From: Phenylobacterium parvum
Lineage (GTDB): Bacteria; Pseudomonadota; Alphaproteobacteria; Caulobacterales; Caulobacteraceae
Length of the DNA stretch: 47,728 nucleotides
Reading direction: 5' to 3'
Assembly (NCBI GenBank): GCA_029977805.1
Contig: JAPOKE010000004.1
Span: 4,007-51,734 of the forward strand
The notes under the pieces were generated by a model that was not told the origin of the DNA, ran no database searches, and saw nothing but the letters and a program-made list of their open reading frames with translations. Both the position numbers and the translations under genes were made by a program. Positions 25,808 to 34,357 of the stretch are shown piece after piece (position 1 is the stretch's first letter; each line of letters starts with the position of its first letter).

Positions 25808-26989
25808 TCAGGCCGCGGCGAGGCCGGGCGCATCATGCAGGTCGGCCGGCAGGCCCTCGCCCATCAGGTCGATGAAGTTGTCCCGCCAGAAGCGCCGGCG
25901 CGCCTGGTCGGACACCCCCTCGAGGGACTCCCCGAAGCGCTTCAGCGGATTTCGGCCTCCCTCCACGTGGGGGAAGTCCGACGAGAACATGCAGACCTCC
26001 TCGCCGGCGTTGGCGATGATCCAGGCGACGTCCTCGTGCGGATAGGGCGTGGCGCGGAACTGGCGCTGCAGGATCTCGCTGGGGCGGGCCGAAAGGCGCT
26101 GGAGCCGTTCCTCCCGGCCGAAGGCCGCCGCGCCGGAGTCCATGAACTTCATGAGGCTGGGGACCCAGGAGGCGCCCAGCTCGATCGCCCCGAACTTCAG
26201 CCGCGGGAAGCGGTCGAAGACCCCGTCGAAGACGAGGGCCGCAAGGGTCTGCCAGATCGCGACGGGAATGGTCATGAAGGACAGGGAGGTGAAGTTCTCG
26301 GCGCCGCCGTGGAAGTCCAGGACCCGGGGAAGGCCGTTCTCGAAATAGGCCGGCTTCATCTTCTCTTCCCCGCCGACATGGAACAGGACGGGCAGGCCCG
26401 CCTCTTCCAGCAGGGCCCAGAGGGGGTCGAGGCCCACATGGCTGGGGCTGTGGCCGGGCGGGCAGAGGGAGGGAACCATCAGGCCCCGGCAGCCCAGGTC
26501 GATGGCCTCGCGGGCGATGGCGGGCGCCGCCTCGATGTCGAGCAGGGGGACGTAGCCGGTCGCCAGCAGGCGGCGGTCCACCGAGCAGAAGTCCGCCATC
26601 ATCCGGTTGTGGGCCCGCGCGCCGGCCAGGGCCAGTTCAACCCGGCCGGCCTCCTCGAGCCCGTAGTTGCCGAGGGCGTGGGTGGTGAAGACCAGCTGGC
26701 TGGCGAAGCCCAGCAGGTCGAGGGTCCGCGGGCGGTCCTCGCGCCGGAAGGCGCCGAGGGCCTGGTGGTTCTTTCGCAGGAGAAGGTTGGCCTCGTCCCC
26801 GGCGCGGAACTCGGCGTCGGCCTGCAGGGCGCGGGCCTTGTCGGCCCAGCCGCTGAGGTCGTTGGGTTTCCGGACCGCCTCGGAGAACTCCGCCCTCAGC
26901 CGCGGCTCGACATAGCGGTCGATCTCGCCCGGCAGCTCCATGACATGCGCATCGGCGTCATGGACCGTGAAGCCTTCCACATAGGGCAT
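25808..26989 (-). CDS. Amidohydrolase 2 family protein
   Basis: The 393-residue protein belongs to the PF04909 metal-dependent hydrolase/decarboxylase group. It starts with the metal-site segment VHDADAHVME and has FHVGGEEKM in mid-protein and MFSSDFPHVEGGRNP near the C-terminus, which are family landmarks. Substrate is unknown; relatives act on carboxylated aromatic or lactone compounds. GGGGAGGG precedes the ATG. It ends three bases from the end of the convergent HupE/UreJ gene. Confidence 0.85.
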   Translation of the reverse strand: MPYVEGFTVHDADAHVMELPGEIDRYVEPRLRAEFSEAVRKPNDLSGWADKARALQADAEFRAGDEANLLLRKNHQALGAFRREDRPRTLDLLGFASQLVFTTHALGNYGLEEAGRVELALAGARAHNRMMADFCSVDRRLLATGYVPLLDIEAAPAIAREAIDLGCRGLMVPSLCPPGHSPSHVGLDPLWALLEEAGLPVLFHVGGEEKMKPAYFENGLPRVLDFHGGAENFTSLSFMTIPVAIWQTLAALVFDGVFDRFPRLKFGAIELGASWVPSLMKFMDSGAAAFGREERLQRLSARPSEILQRQFRATPYPHEDVAWIIANAGEEVCMFSSDFPHVEGGRNPLKRFGESLEGVSDQARRRFWRDNFIDLMGEGLPADLHDAPGLAAA

Positions 26990-27050
26990 GTCGCACCCTC
27001 CCCGTCCCGGTTGTTTCCGACACTTCGGACCGGGCGGGGCGGGCGGTCAA

Positions 27051-27072
27051 GCCCCGCCGCAGGCGGCGGGGC
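27051..27072 (-). terminator. Strong GC hairpin after the peroxiredoxin gene
   Basis: GCCCCGCCG and CGGCGGGGC form a nine-bp stem with a four-base loop, starting nine bases after the stop codon at 27081-27083. The following minus-strand sequence has only a short T pair, so it may be a terminator or a transcript-stabilising hairpin. Confidence 0.4.
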
Positions 27073-27080
27073 CGGCGGCC

Positions 27081-27563
27081 TCAGAGCTGGGCCAGCAGGT
27101 AGTCGGCGGCGGAGACCTTGAACTCGCCTGCGGCCTCGACGTTCAACTGCTTCACGACGCCGTCGACGACGTACATGGAATAGCGCTGCGAGCGCAGGCC
27201 CATGCCAAACTTCGATCCGTCCATGGTCAGGTCCACGGCCTTGGTGAAGTCGCCCGCCGGGTCGGCGATCATCTCGATCTCGCCGAGGACGCCCTGGCTC
27301 TCGCCCCAGGCCTTCATCACGAAGGCGTCGTTGACCGACAGGCAGACGATGGCGTCGACGCCCTTGGCCTTGAGGTCGGCGGCGAGGTCCTTGTAGCCCG
27401 GCAGGTGCCGCGCCGAGCAGGTGGGGGTGAAGGCGCCGGGGACGGCGAAGAAGGCCACCTTCCGGCCCTTGAAGACCTCATCGACCGTGGTGGGCTTGGG
27501 CCCTTCGGCCGTGCCGGCGATGAGATTGGCGGCGGGAAGCGTGTCTCCGACCTTGAGGGTCAT
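27081..27563 (-). CDS. Peroxiredoxin, Prx5/AhpE-like
   Basis: The 160-residue protein reduces peroxides through a reactive cysteine. The peroxidatic Cys49 lies in VPGAFTPTCSARHLPGY, the Prx5 signature, and the GLRSQRYSMYVVDG segment fits the same group. A second cysteine is present in DAIVCLSVND. It has no signal peptide and should be cytoplasmic. I start it at ATG 27563, where family similarity begins (MTLKVGDTLP). It is divergent from yqgE over 63 bases. Confidence 0.93.
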   Translation of the reverse strand: MTLKVGDTLPAANLIAGTAEGPKPTTVDEVFKGRKVAFFAVPGAFTPTCSARHLPGYKDLAADLKAKGVDAIVCLSVNDAFVMKAWGESQGVLGEIEMIADPAGDFTKAVDLTMDGSKFGMGLRSQRYSMYVVDGVVKQLNVEAAGEFKVSAADYLLAQL

Positions 27564-27626
27564 GGCCTGTCTCCGGGCTCTGTGCATTTGGAAGCCGAAG
27601 ACATAACCCCTGCGCGCCGTCCCGCA

Positions 27627-28256
27627 ATGGCCAAGATCACGCAACGGCTTGAATCCGCCGCAAGGGCGCCGGACAAACCGGCCATGGACGCTGCAGCCTA
27701 TCTTTCCGGCCAGATCCTGATCGCCCTGCCGGCGATCGGAGACCCGCGCTTCGAGCGGGCGGTCGTCCTTGTCTTCGCCCACGACGCGGACCACGCCATG
27801 GGCGTCGTCCTGAACCAGCGGCTGCCGCGACTCTCCCTCGGTGAGGTCCTGGACCAGCTCTCCCTGCCCTGCCCGGAGGCGCGGCGCACGGAGGCGGTTC
27901 TCCTGGGCGGCCCCGTCCAGAGGGAGCGGGGCTTCGTCCTGCACACCGGCGACTTCCGGGCCTCCGACGGATCCACCCTGGCCCCGCCCGGCGGGCTGTC
28001 CTGCACGCCCACGCGGGAGGTCCTGGAGGCCCTGTCCCGTGCGGACCCTGCGCCCCGGCGGTCGCGCCTGGCCCTCGGCTACGCCGGCTGGGGGCCCGGC
28101 CAGCTGGAGGAAGAACTCCGCAGGAATGTCTGGCTGACCTGCCCGGCGGATGAGGCCCTGGTCTTCGACACGCCGCTGGCGGGGCTCTGGACAGCGGCCC
28201 TGGGACGCCTGGGGATCGACCCCTCCTTCCTCTCGGCGGAAGCCGGACAGGCCTGA
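27627..28256 (+). CDS. YqgE/AlgH family protein
   Basis: The 209-residue protein (UPF0301) shows YLSGQILIALPAIGDPRFERAV, HAMGVVLNQ, LLGGPVQRERGFVLH and the end GYAGWGPGQLEEEL...W, all landmarks of the family. The biochemical function is not established. A start at ATG 27684 would give 190 residues, closer to the family's usual length; neither has a clear ribosome-binding site. It is convergent with the phosphodiesterase gene at 28276. Confidence 0.88.
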   Translation: MAKITQRLESAARAPDKPAMDAAAYLSGQILIALPAIGDPRFERAVVLVFAHDADHAMGVVLNQRLPRLSLGEVLDQLSLPCPEARRTEAVLLGGPVQRERGFVLHTGDFRASDGSTLAPPGGLSCTPTREVLEALSRADPAPRRSRLALGYAGWGPGQLEEELRRNVWLTCPADEALVFDTPLAGLWTAALGRLGIDPSFLSAEAGQA

Positions 28257-28275
28257 AGGAAGGGTGCGGGGGCGA

Positions 28276-29931
28276 TCAGCCCCTGGGCTTCACCGGGGCG
28301 GCGCCGTCGACATAGCACTCGTTCAGGTAGACCTCGGCCTCCTGCGGGGAGAGGGCCGGGGCGTAGCCATATCCCTGCCCGTAATTGCAGCCGAGGGCCC
28401 GGAGGCGCCGGGCGATCTGGGCGCTCTCGACCCCTTCGGCGACCACCTCGAGGGAGAGGTCGCGGCCCAGCTTGATCACCGACGAGACGATCTTGGCCGA
28501 CCCCTCGTTGGTGGCCATGGTCCGCACGAAGTAGCGGTCGATCTTCAGGGTGTCGAAGGGCAGGCGCGCCAAATAGCTCAGCGAGGAGAACCCGGTGCCG
28601 AAGTCGTCCAGCGCCAGGCCCGCTCCCGCCTCCTTGAGGTCGGACAGGATGATGGCCGCCGCGTCCGGGTCGCGCATGACGTCGTTCTCGGTGACCTCGA
28701 GCTTGAGGGCGCCGGGCGGCAGGCCGGTCTCCTTGCGGATGCGGACGATGTCGTTGACCAGGCCCTCCCGGTAGACCTCGCCGGTGGACAGGTTCACCGA
28801 GACGGTCAGTTCCCCCGCCGCCCAGTGGTCGCGCCGCCAGCGGGAAAGCTGCACCGCGGCGTCGCACTGCATGTAGGCCCCCAGTTCGCTGATCAGGCCC
28901 ATCTCCTCGCAGAGGCCGAGGAAGACCTCGGGCGTCAGCAGGCCGCGCCTGGGATGGTTCCAGCGGACCAGGGCCTCGAAGCCGGACAGGGCGCCGGTGG
29001 TGAGGTTGACGATGGGCTGGTAGTGCGGCCGCAGCTCCCCGCGGCCGATGGCGCCGCGGAGGTCGCCCTCGAGCGCCAGCCGGGAAAGGCCGTCGGACTC
29101 CAGGGTGCGGCCGTAGGCCACCGCCGACCCCCGGCCCTCCGCCTTGGCGTTCTCGACGGCCAGTTCCGCGCGGCGCAGGAGCTCGGCCGCCTCCAGTTCC
29201 TCGCCCTCCTCCGCCTCGACGGCGCCCACGGACAGGGTCGGGTGGATGTCGAGGCCGGAGATGCGCAGGGGCTGTTCCAGGGCCCGCCTCAGGACGTCTT
29301 CGGGGCCAGGCCGGCTGCGGGGCGCCAGGACGGCGAACTCGTCCTCACCCACCCGGGCGGTCAGGGCCTCGGAGGGAAAGGCCGCGGAGAGCCGGGCGCC
29401 GAGGGCGGCGAGGACCAGGTCGGCGCGCTCGTGCCCCAGCGCCTCGTTGAGTCGCCGGAAGCGGTCCAGGTCGGCCACCACGAGGATGTTGTCGCCGGGC
29501 GACTTCAGCCGCTCCTGGGCGCGGGCGACGAAGGTCCGGCGATCCAGCAGGCCCGTAAGGCCGTCGAAACCGGAGACGGCGAAGCGGGTCTCGGCCGCGA
29601 CCATGCCGGCGGCGCGGACGCCGTCCTCCAGCCAGACCCCCCGCCAGAGGCACTGCTCGCCCCCGAGGATCCGCAGGCGTAGCTCGATCTCCGAACCCGG
29701 CGGCTGCACCGACAGCAGTTCCGAGGCGACGGCCCGGTCCTGCGGCTGGGTGAGGGCGCGGAGCGCCGCGGCGGAACACTCCGGGGCCAGGGGCCCGAGG
29801 CCCAGGGAGCGGGTCGGGCCCGTGAAGCTCATCCGGTCGAGCCCGGGCTCCCAGAGCCAGAGGGCCACGGAGGCCGCGCCCAGCGCCTCAAGCGTCGCCG
29901 TTGCATCCCAGATCCAGCGGTCGTTCGGCAT
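28276..29931 (-). CDS. pdeA: c-di-GMP phosphodiesterase, GEDEF-EAL, PdeA-like
   Basis: The 551-residue protein has an N-terminal PAS-like sensor (about 10-120), a degenerate GGDEF domain (about 130-280) with GEDEF at 195-199, and an EAL domain (about 300-540). EAL catalytic residues are intact: EAL 319-321, NLST, LEVTEND, DDFGTG, KIDRYF and EGVES. It should hydrolyse c-di-GMP to pGpG. C. crescentus PdeA (CC3396) has the same GEDEF variant, which binds GTP and activates the EAL domain; the architecture and size agree, so I propose orthology. It is the last gene of the minus-strand run that begins with the cytochrome oxidase genes. Confidence 0.85.
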   Translation of the reverse strand: MPNDRWIWDATATLEALGAASVALWLWEPGLDRMSFTGPTRSLGLGPLAPECSAAALRALTQPQDRAVASELLSVQPPGSEIELRLRILGGEQCLWRGVWLEDGVRAAGMVAAETRFAVSGFDGLTGLLDRRTFVARAQERLKSPGDNILVVADLDRFRRLNEALGHERADLVLAALGARLSAAFPSEALTARVGEDEFAVLAPRSRPGPEDVLRRALEQPLRISGLDIHPTLSVGAVEAEEGEELEAAELLRRAELAVENAKAEGRGSAVAYGRTLESDGLSRLALEGDLRGAIGRGELRPHYQPIVNLTTGALSGFEALVRWNHPRRGLLTPEVFLGLCEEMGLISELGAYMQCDAAVQLSRWRRDHWAAGELTVSVNLSTGEVYREGLVNDIVRIRKETGLPPGALKLEVTENDVMRDPDAAAIILSDLKEAGAGLALDDFGTGFSSLSYLARLPFDTLKIDRYFVRTMATNEGSAKIVSSVIKLGRDLSLEVVAEGVESAQIARRLRALGCNYGQGYGYAPALSPQEAEVYLNECYVDGAAPVKPRG

Positions 29932-29943
29932 CCGGCGTCCCGG

Positions 29944-30555
29944 TCAGATGGAAAGGCGTCCCTTCTGGCCCTCGCCGCGCTGCGGCGGAGCGACCAGTCC
30001 GAACAGGACATGGTCTCGCCATTCGCCGTTAATTTTCAGATAAGCCTGCGCCAGGCCTTCCTCTGCGAAGCCCGCCTGGCCAAGGAGCCGCCGGGAAGGG
30101 GTGTTCTCCGGCAGGCAGGCGGCCTCCAGCCGGTGCAGGGCCAGGGTCCTGAAGGCGAAGGCGGACAGGGTGCGGACCGCCGCGAGGGTCAGGCCCTGGC
30201 GCGTGAAGGCCGCGCCGCACCAGTAACCCACCGTGCCCATCTGGGCGACGCCCCGGCGGATGTTGGACAGGGTGATGCCGCCGGTCAGGGCGCCGTCGCT
30301 CTTGCGGAAGACCAGGAAGGGGTAGGCCGAGCCGAGGTCGATGTCCCGGGCGTAGGAGGCCAGCCGGCGGCGCCAGGCCGCGCGGGTCAGGTCATCCTCG
30401 GGCCAGGTCGGCTCCCAGGGCTGGAGGAAGTCCCGCGACGCCCGGCGCAGCTCGCTCCATTCCGGGAAATCGGAAGGGCGCGGGGGGCGGATCTCGATCC
30501 CCTCCCCCTGCAGCCTCAGGCCATCGCCCGGCGTGATCCAGTCCAGCAGCGCCAT
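29944..30555 (-). CDS. GNAT-family N-acetyltransferase, RimJ/RimL-like
   Basis: The 203-residue protein has the acetyl-CoA-binding region MGTVGYWCGAAFTRQGLTLAAVRTL (in two overlapping parts, residues about 106-130) and the HRLEAACLPENTPSRRLLGQAGF segment typical of RimJ/RimL protein N-terminal acetyltransferases. It ends with GEWRDHVLFGL, also typical. The likely target is a ribosomal protein N-terminus, by family only. It lies 12 bases upstream of pdeA and 30 bases downstream of the M16 protease gene. Confidence 0.88.
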   Translation of the reverse strand: MALLDWITPGDGLRLQGEGIEIRPPRPSDFPEWSELRRASRDFLQPWEPTWPEDDLTRAAWRRRLASYARDIDLGSAYPFLVFRKSDGALTGGITLSNIRRGVAQMGTVGYWCGAAFTRQGLTLAAVRTLSAFAFRTLALHRLEAACLPENTPSRRLLGQAGFAEEGLAQAYLKINGEWRDHVLFGLVAPPQRGEGQKGRLSI

Positions 30556-30585
30556 GACCGCAAACTCCGCCGTTTTTCCCGTGCG

Positions 30586-31899
30586 TCAAGCCGCCGGGGG
30601 CGGAACCGTCGCAAGGCCCCGCAGGCCGTCCCGGAAGACGTCGGCCGCCGGGTGCGCCGCCGAGGGCCCGAGCACGGCCGCGGCGGCGAGGCCCTGGCCA
30701 AGGAGCCGCTCCCCCGCCCGGCGCACGGCGGAGGCGTCGCAGGCGTCGATCCGCGCGGCGATCTCGCGGGGCGGGACCAGGCGGCCATGGGTCAGGACCT
30801 GGCCGGCGGCCTGCTCGGCCCGGGTGAGGAGGGACTCCGCAGCCATGAACTGGCCGGCCTTGAGCTGCGCGCGGGCGCGGGCCAGCTCAGCGTCCCGGGG
30901 CGAGGCCGCGAGGTCCGCCATCTGCTCCACGGCGAGGCGGGCGAGGTCGGGCGCATCCGCCGCCTCGCATCCTGCGAAGACGCCGACGAGGCCGCAGTCG
31001 GACCAGAACTCGCCCCAGGCGTCGACCGCATAGGCCAGGCCCCGCTCTTCCCGGGCTTCCTGGAAGAGCCGGCTCGCCATGCCGCCGCCAAGGCACTCCA
31101 CGAAGACCTGGGCGGCCCAGGCGTCGGGATCGGTGGCGGCGAGACCCGGGCAGAGGAAGACCAGGTTGGCCTGCTCGAGGGCGCGGTCGCCGGTCGTCGA
31201 TCCGCCGGTGAAGCGCCCGGCCGGCGGCGGCGCGACGCCCTCCGGCCGGGCGGCGCCGAAGTCGCGCTCGGCCAGCCTGAGGAGGGCGTCCTCGTCGACC
31301 GCGCCCGAGGCGACGAGGACCAGCCTGTCGGCGGCGTAGAGGCGCCGGCGCCAGTCCGACAGGGCCGGGGCGTCCGCCCGCGCCAGGCTGGCGGCGTCGC
31401 CCAGTATGCAGCGGCCGAGCGCCTGGCCCCGGAAGGCCGCGGCCTGCGCCATCTCGAAGACAAGGTCGTCGGGCGTATCCTCCGCCTCGGCGATTTCCTG
31501 CAGGACAACCCGCCGCTCGCGGTCAAGGTCCCCGGGGTCCAGGGTGGGCCGCAGGATGATGTCCGAGATCAGGGCGGACGCGCCGTCGAGGCCCTCGGGC
31601 AGGGTGCGGACGTGGAAGACGGTCCGCTCGAAGCCGGTCTCGGCGTTCATCTGGCCGCCGCCGGCCTCTATGGCCTCGGCCAGTTCCCGGGCCGAGCGTC
31701 CGGCCGCGCCCTTGAAGACCATGTGCTCGAGCAGGTGGGACCAGCCGGACTCCCGCTCGCCCTCCCACCGGGCGCCCCGGCCGGCCGCGACGACCAGGGC
31801 CGTGGTGTGGGCCCCGGGCACGGGGTCGCAGACGACGCGGACGCCGTTGGGAAGGGTGTGGATGCGGGGCGTCTCAGCCGCCGGCGAAGGCCCGGACAT
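30586..31899 (-). CDS. M16-family zinc peptidase (mitochondrial processing peptidase-like)
   Basis: The 437-residue protein has the inverted zinc-binding motif HLLEH at residues 55-59 (SHLLEHMVFKG), followed by the downstream NAETGFERTVFHV and the conserved acidic region VVLQEIAEAEDTPDD that provides the third ligand. Bacterial relatives resemble the beta subunit of mitochondrial processing peptidase. No signal peptide is visible. Its start lies 26 bases inside thrC, so translation of the two is coupled. Confidence 0.92.
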   Translation of the reverse strand: MSGPSPAAETPRIHTLPNGVRVVCDPVPGAHTTALVVAAGRGARWEGERESGWSHLLEHMVFKGAAGRSARELAEAIEAGGGQMNAETGFERTVFHVRTLPEGLDGASALISDIILRPTLDPGDLDRERRVVLQEIAEAEDTPDDLVFEMAQAAAFRGQALGRCILGDAASLARADAPALSDWRRRLYAADRLVLVASGAVDEDALLRLAERDFGAARPEGVAPPPAGRFTGGSTTGDRALEQANLVFLCPGLAATDPDAWAAQVFVECLGGGMASRLFQEAREERGLAYAVDAWGEFWSDCGLVGVFAGCEAADAPDLARLAVEQMADLAASPRDAELARARAQLKAGQFMAAESLLTRAEQAAGQVLTHGRLVPPREIAARIDACDASAVRRAGERLLGQGLAAAAVLGPSAAHPAADVFRDGLRGLATVPPPAA

Positions 31900-33262
31900 A
31901 GGCGGCGACCTTTCCGGCGTCTGCGGCGATGTGTTCGAAGCGTTCGGGCCGGCCGGCGAGGGCCTGGGCGCGGACGGGGGTCACGGGCGCGCGCCCTGTC
32001 GCGGCCTCGACCGCCTCGGGAAACTTGGCGGGATGGGCCGTGGCGAGCACCACGGTGGGGCCCGGCCCCGGACTGCGCCGGAGGGCGGAGAGGGCGACCG
32101 CGGTGTGGGGATCGGCCGTCTCGCCGGTCTCGGCCAGGGTCCGCTGCATTTCCGCGGAGGTCGCCGCCTCGTCCGTGGAGGCGCCGGAGAAGAGGTCGGT
32201 CATGGCGGAGAGGGCCGCCGGCGGAACCCGGATCTCGCGGCCCGCGGCGAAGCCCGTGAAGGCCTCGGCCGTGGCCGCGCCGTCCCGGCCCGTCGCCTCG
32301 TAGAACAGGCGCTCGAAGTTCGACGCGGACTGGATGTCCATGGCCGGCGACTGGGTCTCGGCCACGGCGCCCCGGGCGTAGGTCCCGGTGGCGAAGGTGC
32401 GGGCGAGGATGTCGTTGGCGTTCGTGGCGATCAGGATCCGGCCGACCGGCAGGCCCATCCGGTGGGCGACATAGCCGGCGAAGCCGTCTCCGAAGTTCCC
32501 CGATGGGACGGCGAAGGAGACCGGCCGGTGCGGCGCGCCCAGGGCGACGGCGGTCGTGAAGTAGTAGACCGACTGCGCGATGATGCGGGCGAAGTTGATC
32601 GAGTTGACCGCCGAAAGACCCACCGCCTTCTGAAGGTCGGCGTCGGCCAGGGCCGTCTTGAGGATGGCCTGGCAGGCGTCGAAGTCGCCGGCGACGGCGA
32701 GGCAGCGGACATTGTCCTCGACCGCGGTCGTCATGAAGCGGCGCTGGACCTCCGAGATCCGGCCGTCGGGGAACATGGCGACGATGCGCGTGTTGGCCCG
32801 GCCGCGGAAGGCCTCGACCGCCGCTCCGCCGGTATCCCCCGAGGTGGCGCAGAGGATGGTCTGGGTGCGGCCTGCCCGGGCGAGCACATGGTCGGACAGC
32901 CGGGCCAGTAGCTGCATGGCCACGTCCTTGAAGGCCAGGCTCGGTCCATGGAAGAGCTCGGCCAGGAAGACGTCGGGACCCAGCTGGACCAGGGGGACCA
33001 CGGCGGGGTGGTCAAAGGCCGCGTAGGCTTCGCGGCACATCCGGTCGAGATCGGACGCGGGGATCTCCCCTTCGGCGAAGCGGCCGAGCACCGCCGCCGC
33101 CACCTCGGCGTAGGGACGTCCGGCGAAGGCGGCGATCTCCGCGCGGTCGAACTGCGGCCAGGTCTCGGGGACATAGAGCCCCCCGTCCGGGGCCAGGCCC
33201 GCAAGGACCGCCTCGACGAAGCCGACGGCGGGGGAGCCGCCGCGTGTGGAGATGTAGCGCAT
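31874..33262 (-). CDS. thrC: Threonine synthase ThrC
   Basis: ThrC converts O-phosphohomoserine to threonine with pyridoxal phosphate. The 462-residue protein begins MRYISTRGGSPAVGF and has the PLP lysine in FHGPSLAFKDVAMQ and the phosphate-binding region CATSGDTGGAAVEAF and VPSGNFGDGFAGY. The start codon overlaps the SURF1 stop (TGATG), and the 3' end overlaps the M16 protease start by 26 bases. It sits between oxidase assembly genes and a protease, with no functional link visible. Confidence 0.96.
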   Translation of the reverse strand: MRYISTRGGSPAVGFVEAVLAGLAPDGGLYVPETWPQFDRAEIAAFAGRPYAEVAAAVLGRFAEGEIPASDLDRMCREAYAAFDHPAVVPLVQLGPDVFLAELFHGPSLAFKDVAMQLLARLSDHVLARAGRTQTILCATSGDTGGAAVEAFRGRANTRIVAMFPDGRISEVQRRFMTTAVEDNVRCLAVAGDFDACQAILKTALADADLQKAVGLSAVNSINFARIIAQSVYYFTTAVALGAPHRPVSFAVPSGNFGDGFAGYVAHRMGLPVGRILIATNANDILARTFATGTYARGAVAETQSPAMDIQSASNFERLFYEATGRDGAATAEAFTGFAAGREIRVPPAALSAMTDLFSGASTDEAATSAEMQRTLAETGETADPHTAVALSALRRSPGPGPTVVLATAHPAKFPEAVEAATGRAPVTPVRAQALAGRPERFEHIAADAGKVAAYVRAFAGG

Positions 33263-34002
33263 CAGGATCTGTAGTGCTTGCGGAGGCGGGCGGCATAGAC
33301 CCCGGCCAGGGCGGCGGCAAGGCCGAACCAGGTCAGGGCGTACTCCAGGTGGCGGTTCGAGATCTCCGCCGGGACCGGCGAGGGCTTGAGGGCCGTGAAC
33401 CCCGGGTTGGTGGAGGTCTCCGCCATCAGCATGACCGGGGCCGGGCGCGCAGCGCCCAGGGCCGCCGCCATGGCGGGGATGTCCCGGGAGAACCAGAGGC
33501 GCCTGGCCGGATCCGACGGCGGTGTGAACAGGCTGGCCCGGTCCGGGACCCGGAGGACGCCGGTCAGGGAGACAGGTCCCGCGTCCGCAGCCGGGGCGCC
33601 TGCCTGCGGCCGGGCCGAGACGGCGTCCGCAATGAAGCCCCGGTCGACCAGCAGGGTCCCGTACTTCCCCGAGGCCAGGGGGCAGGCGGAGATGATGCGC
33701 CGCCCGGCGTCGCCGTCCTTCAGCCCGTAGAGCTCCACATAGGGCGCGGTGGCGACGCCCGGGCAGTCCAGGCGGACCCGGACCATGTCGAGGTCGGCCG
33801 GCGCACGGGCCGCCTGCAGGGCGGGCGCGGCCTCGACGGCCGCCGCCGTCTCGAGGCGGGCGATGCGCGCCAGCAGCGCCTCCTTCCAGGCCAGGCGATG
33901 CACCTGCCACATCCCGAGGCTGACAAGGATCGCAAGGCCCGCCGCCGTGGCGAGGGTCATGCCGACGGGAAAGCGCCGGGGCGGCCGGGTTTCAGTCGTC
34001 AT
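33262..34002 (-). CDS. SURF1 family cytochrome oxidase assembly protein
   Basis: The 246-residue protein has a first membrane helix (about 13-30) followed by GMWQVHRLAWKEALLARI, the SURF1 signature, a periplasmic domain, and a second helix near the C-terminus (NRHLEYALTWFGLAAALAGV). SURF1 proteins assist heme a insertion into subunit I of aa3-type oxidases, which fits the upstream cta genes. It overlaps the DUF983 gene by 11 bases and thrC by one. Confidence 0.92.
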   Translation of the reverse strand: MTTETRPPRRFPVGMTLATAAGLAILVSLGMWQVHRLAWKEALLARIARLETAAAVEAAPALQAARAPADLDMVRVRLDCPGVATAPYVELYGLKDGDAGRRIISACPLASGKYGTLLVDRGFIADAVSARPQAGAPAADAGPVSLTGVLRVPDRASLFTPPSDPARRLWFSRDIPAMAAALGAARPAPVMLMAETSTNPGFTALKPSPVPAEISNRHLEYALTWFGLAAALAGVYAARLRKHYRS

Positions 34003-34351
34003 GTCGGGCTTCCGCCGCCCGGTTGGCGAACTGGGCGGCGAGCAGGAGGCCCTTCACCGGGCGCAGGAGGCCTCCGCACACGATCACCGTGAGGGGCAGG
34101 AAGACCACCATGTGGACCCAGATGGGCGGCCGATAGGCGATCTCGGTGAAGAGGGCCGCAAAGGCGACGATGAAGCCGCCGATCAGGATGACGAAGACGG
34201 CCGGCCCGTCGCCGGAGTCCGCCCGGGCGAGGTCGAACCCGCAGGCGTCACACCGGTCGGCGACCGTGAGGAAGCCCCGGAACAGGGCCCCCTCCCCGCA
34301 GTGGGGGCAGCGGCCGGCGAGCCCCGCCAGAAGGGGGTTCACGCCGGCCAC
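33992..34351 (-). CDS. DUF983 family protein with zinc ribbon
   Basis: The 119-residue protein has an N-terminal rubredoxin-like zinc ribbon (Cys15, Cys18, Cys34 and Cys37 in CPHCG and CDACG) and two membrane helices (about 51-72 and 78-98). DUF983 proteins are commonly encoded next to cytochrome oxidase subunit III, as here; their exact role is unknown. It begins six bases after the ctaE stop and overlaps the SURF1 gene. Confidence 0.88.
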   Translation of the reverse strand: MAGVNPLLAGLAGRCPHCGEGALFRGFLTVADRCDACGFDLARADSGDGPAVFVILIGGFIVAFAALFTEIAYRPPIWVHMVVFLPLTVIVCGGLLRPVKGLLLAAQFANRAAEARHDD

Positions 34352-34357
34352 GAGGGA

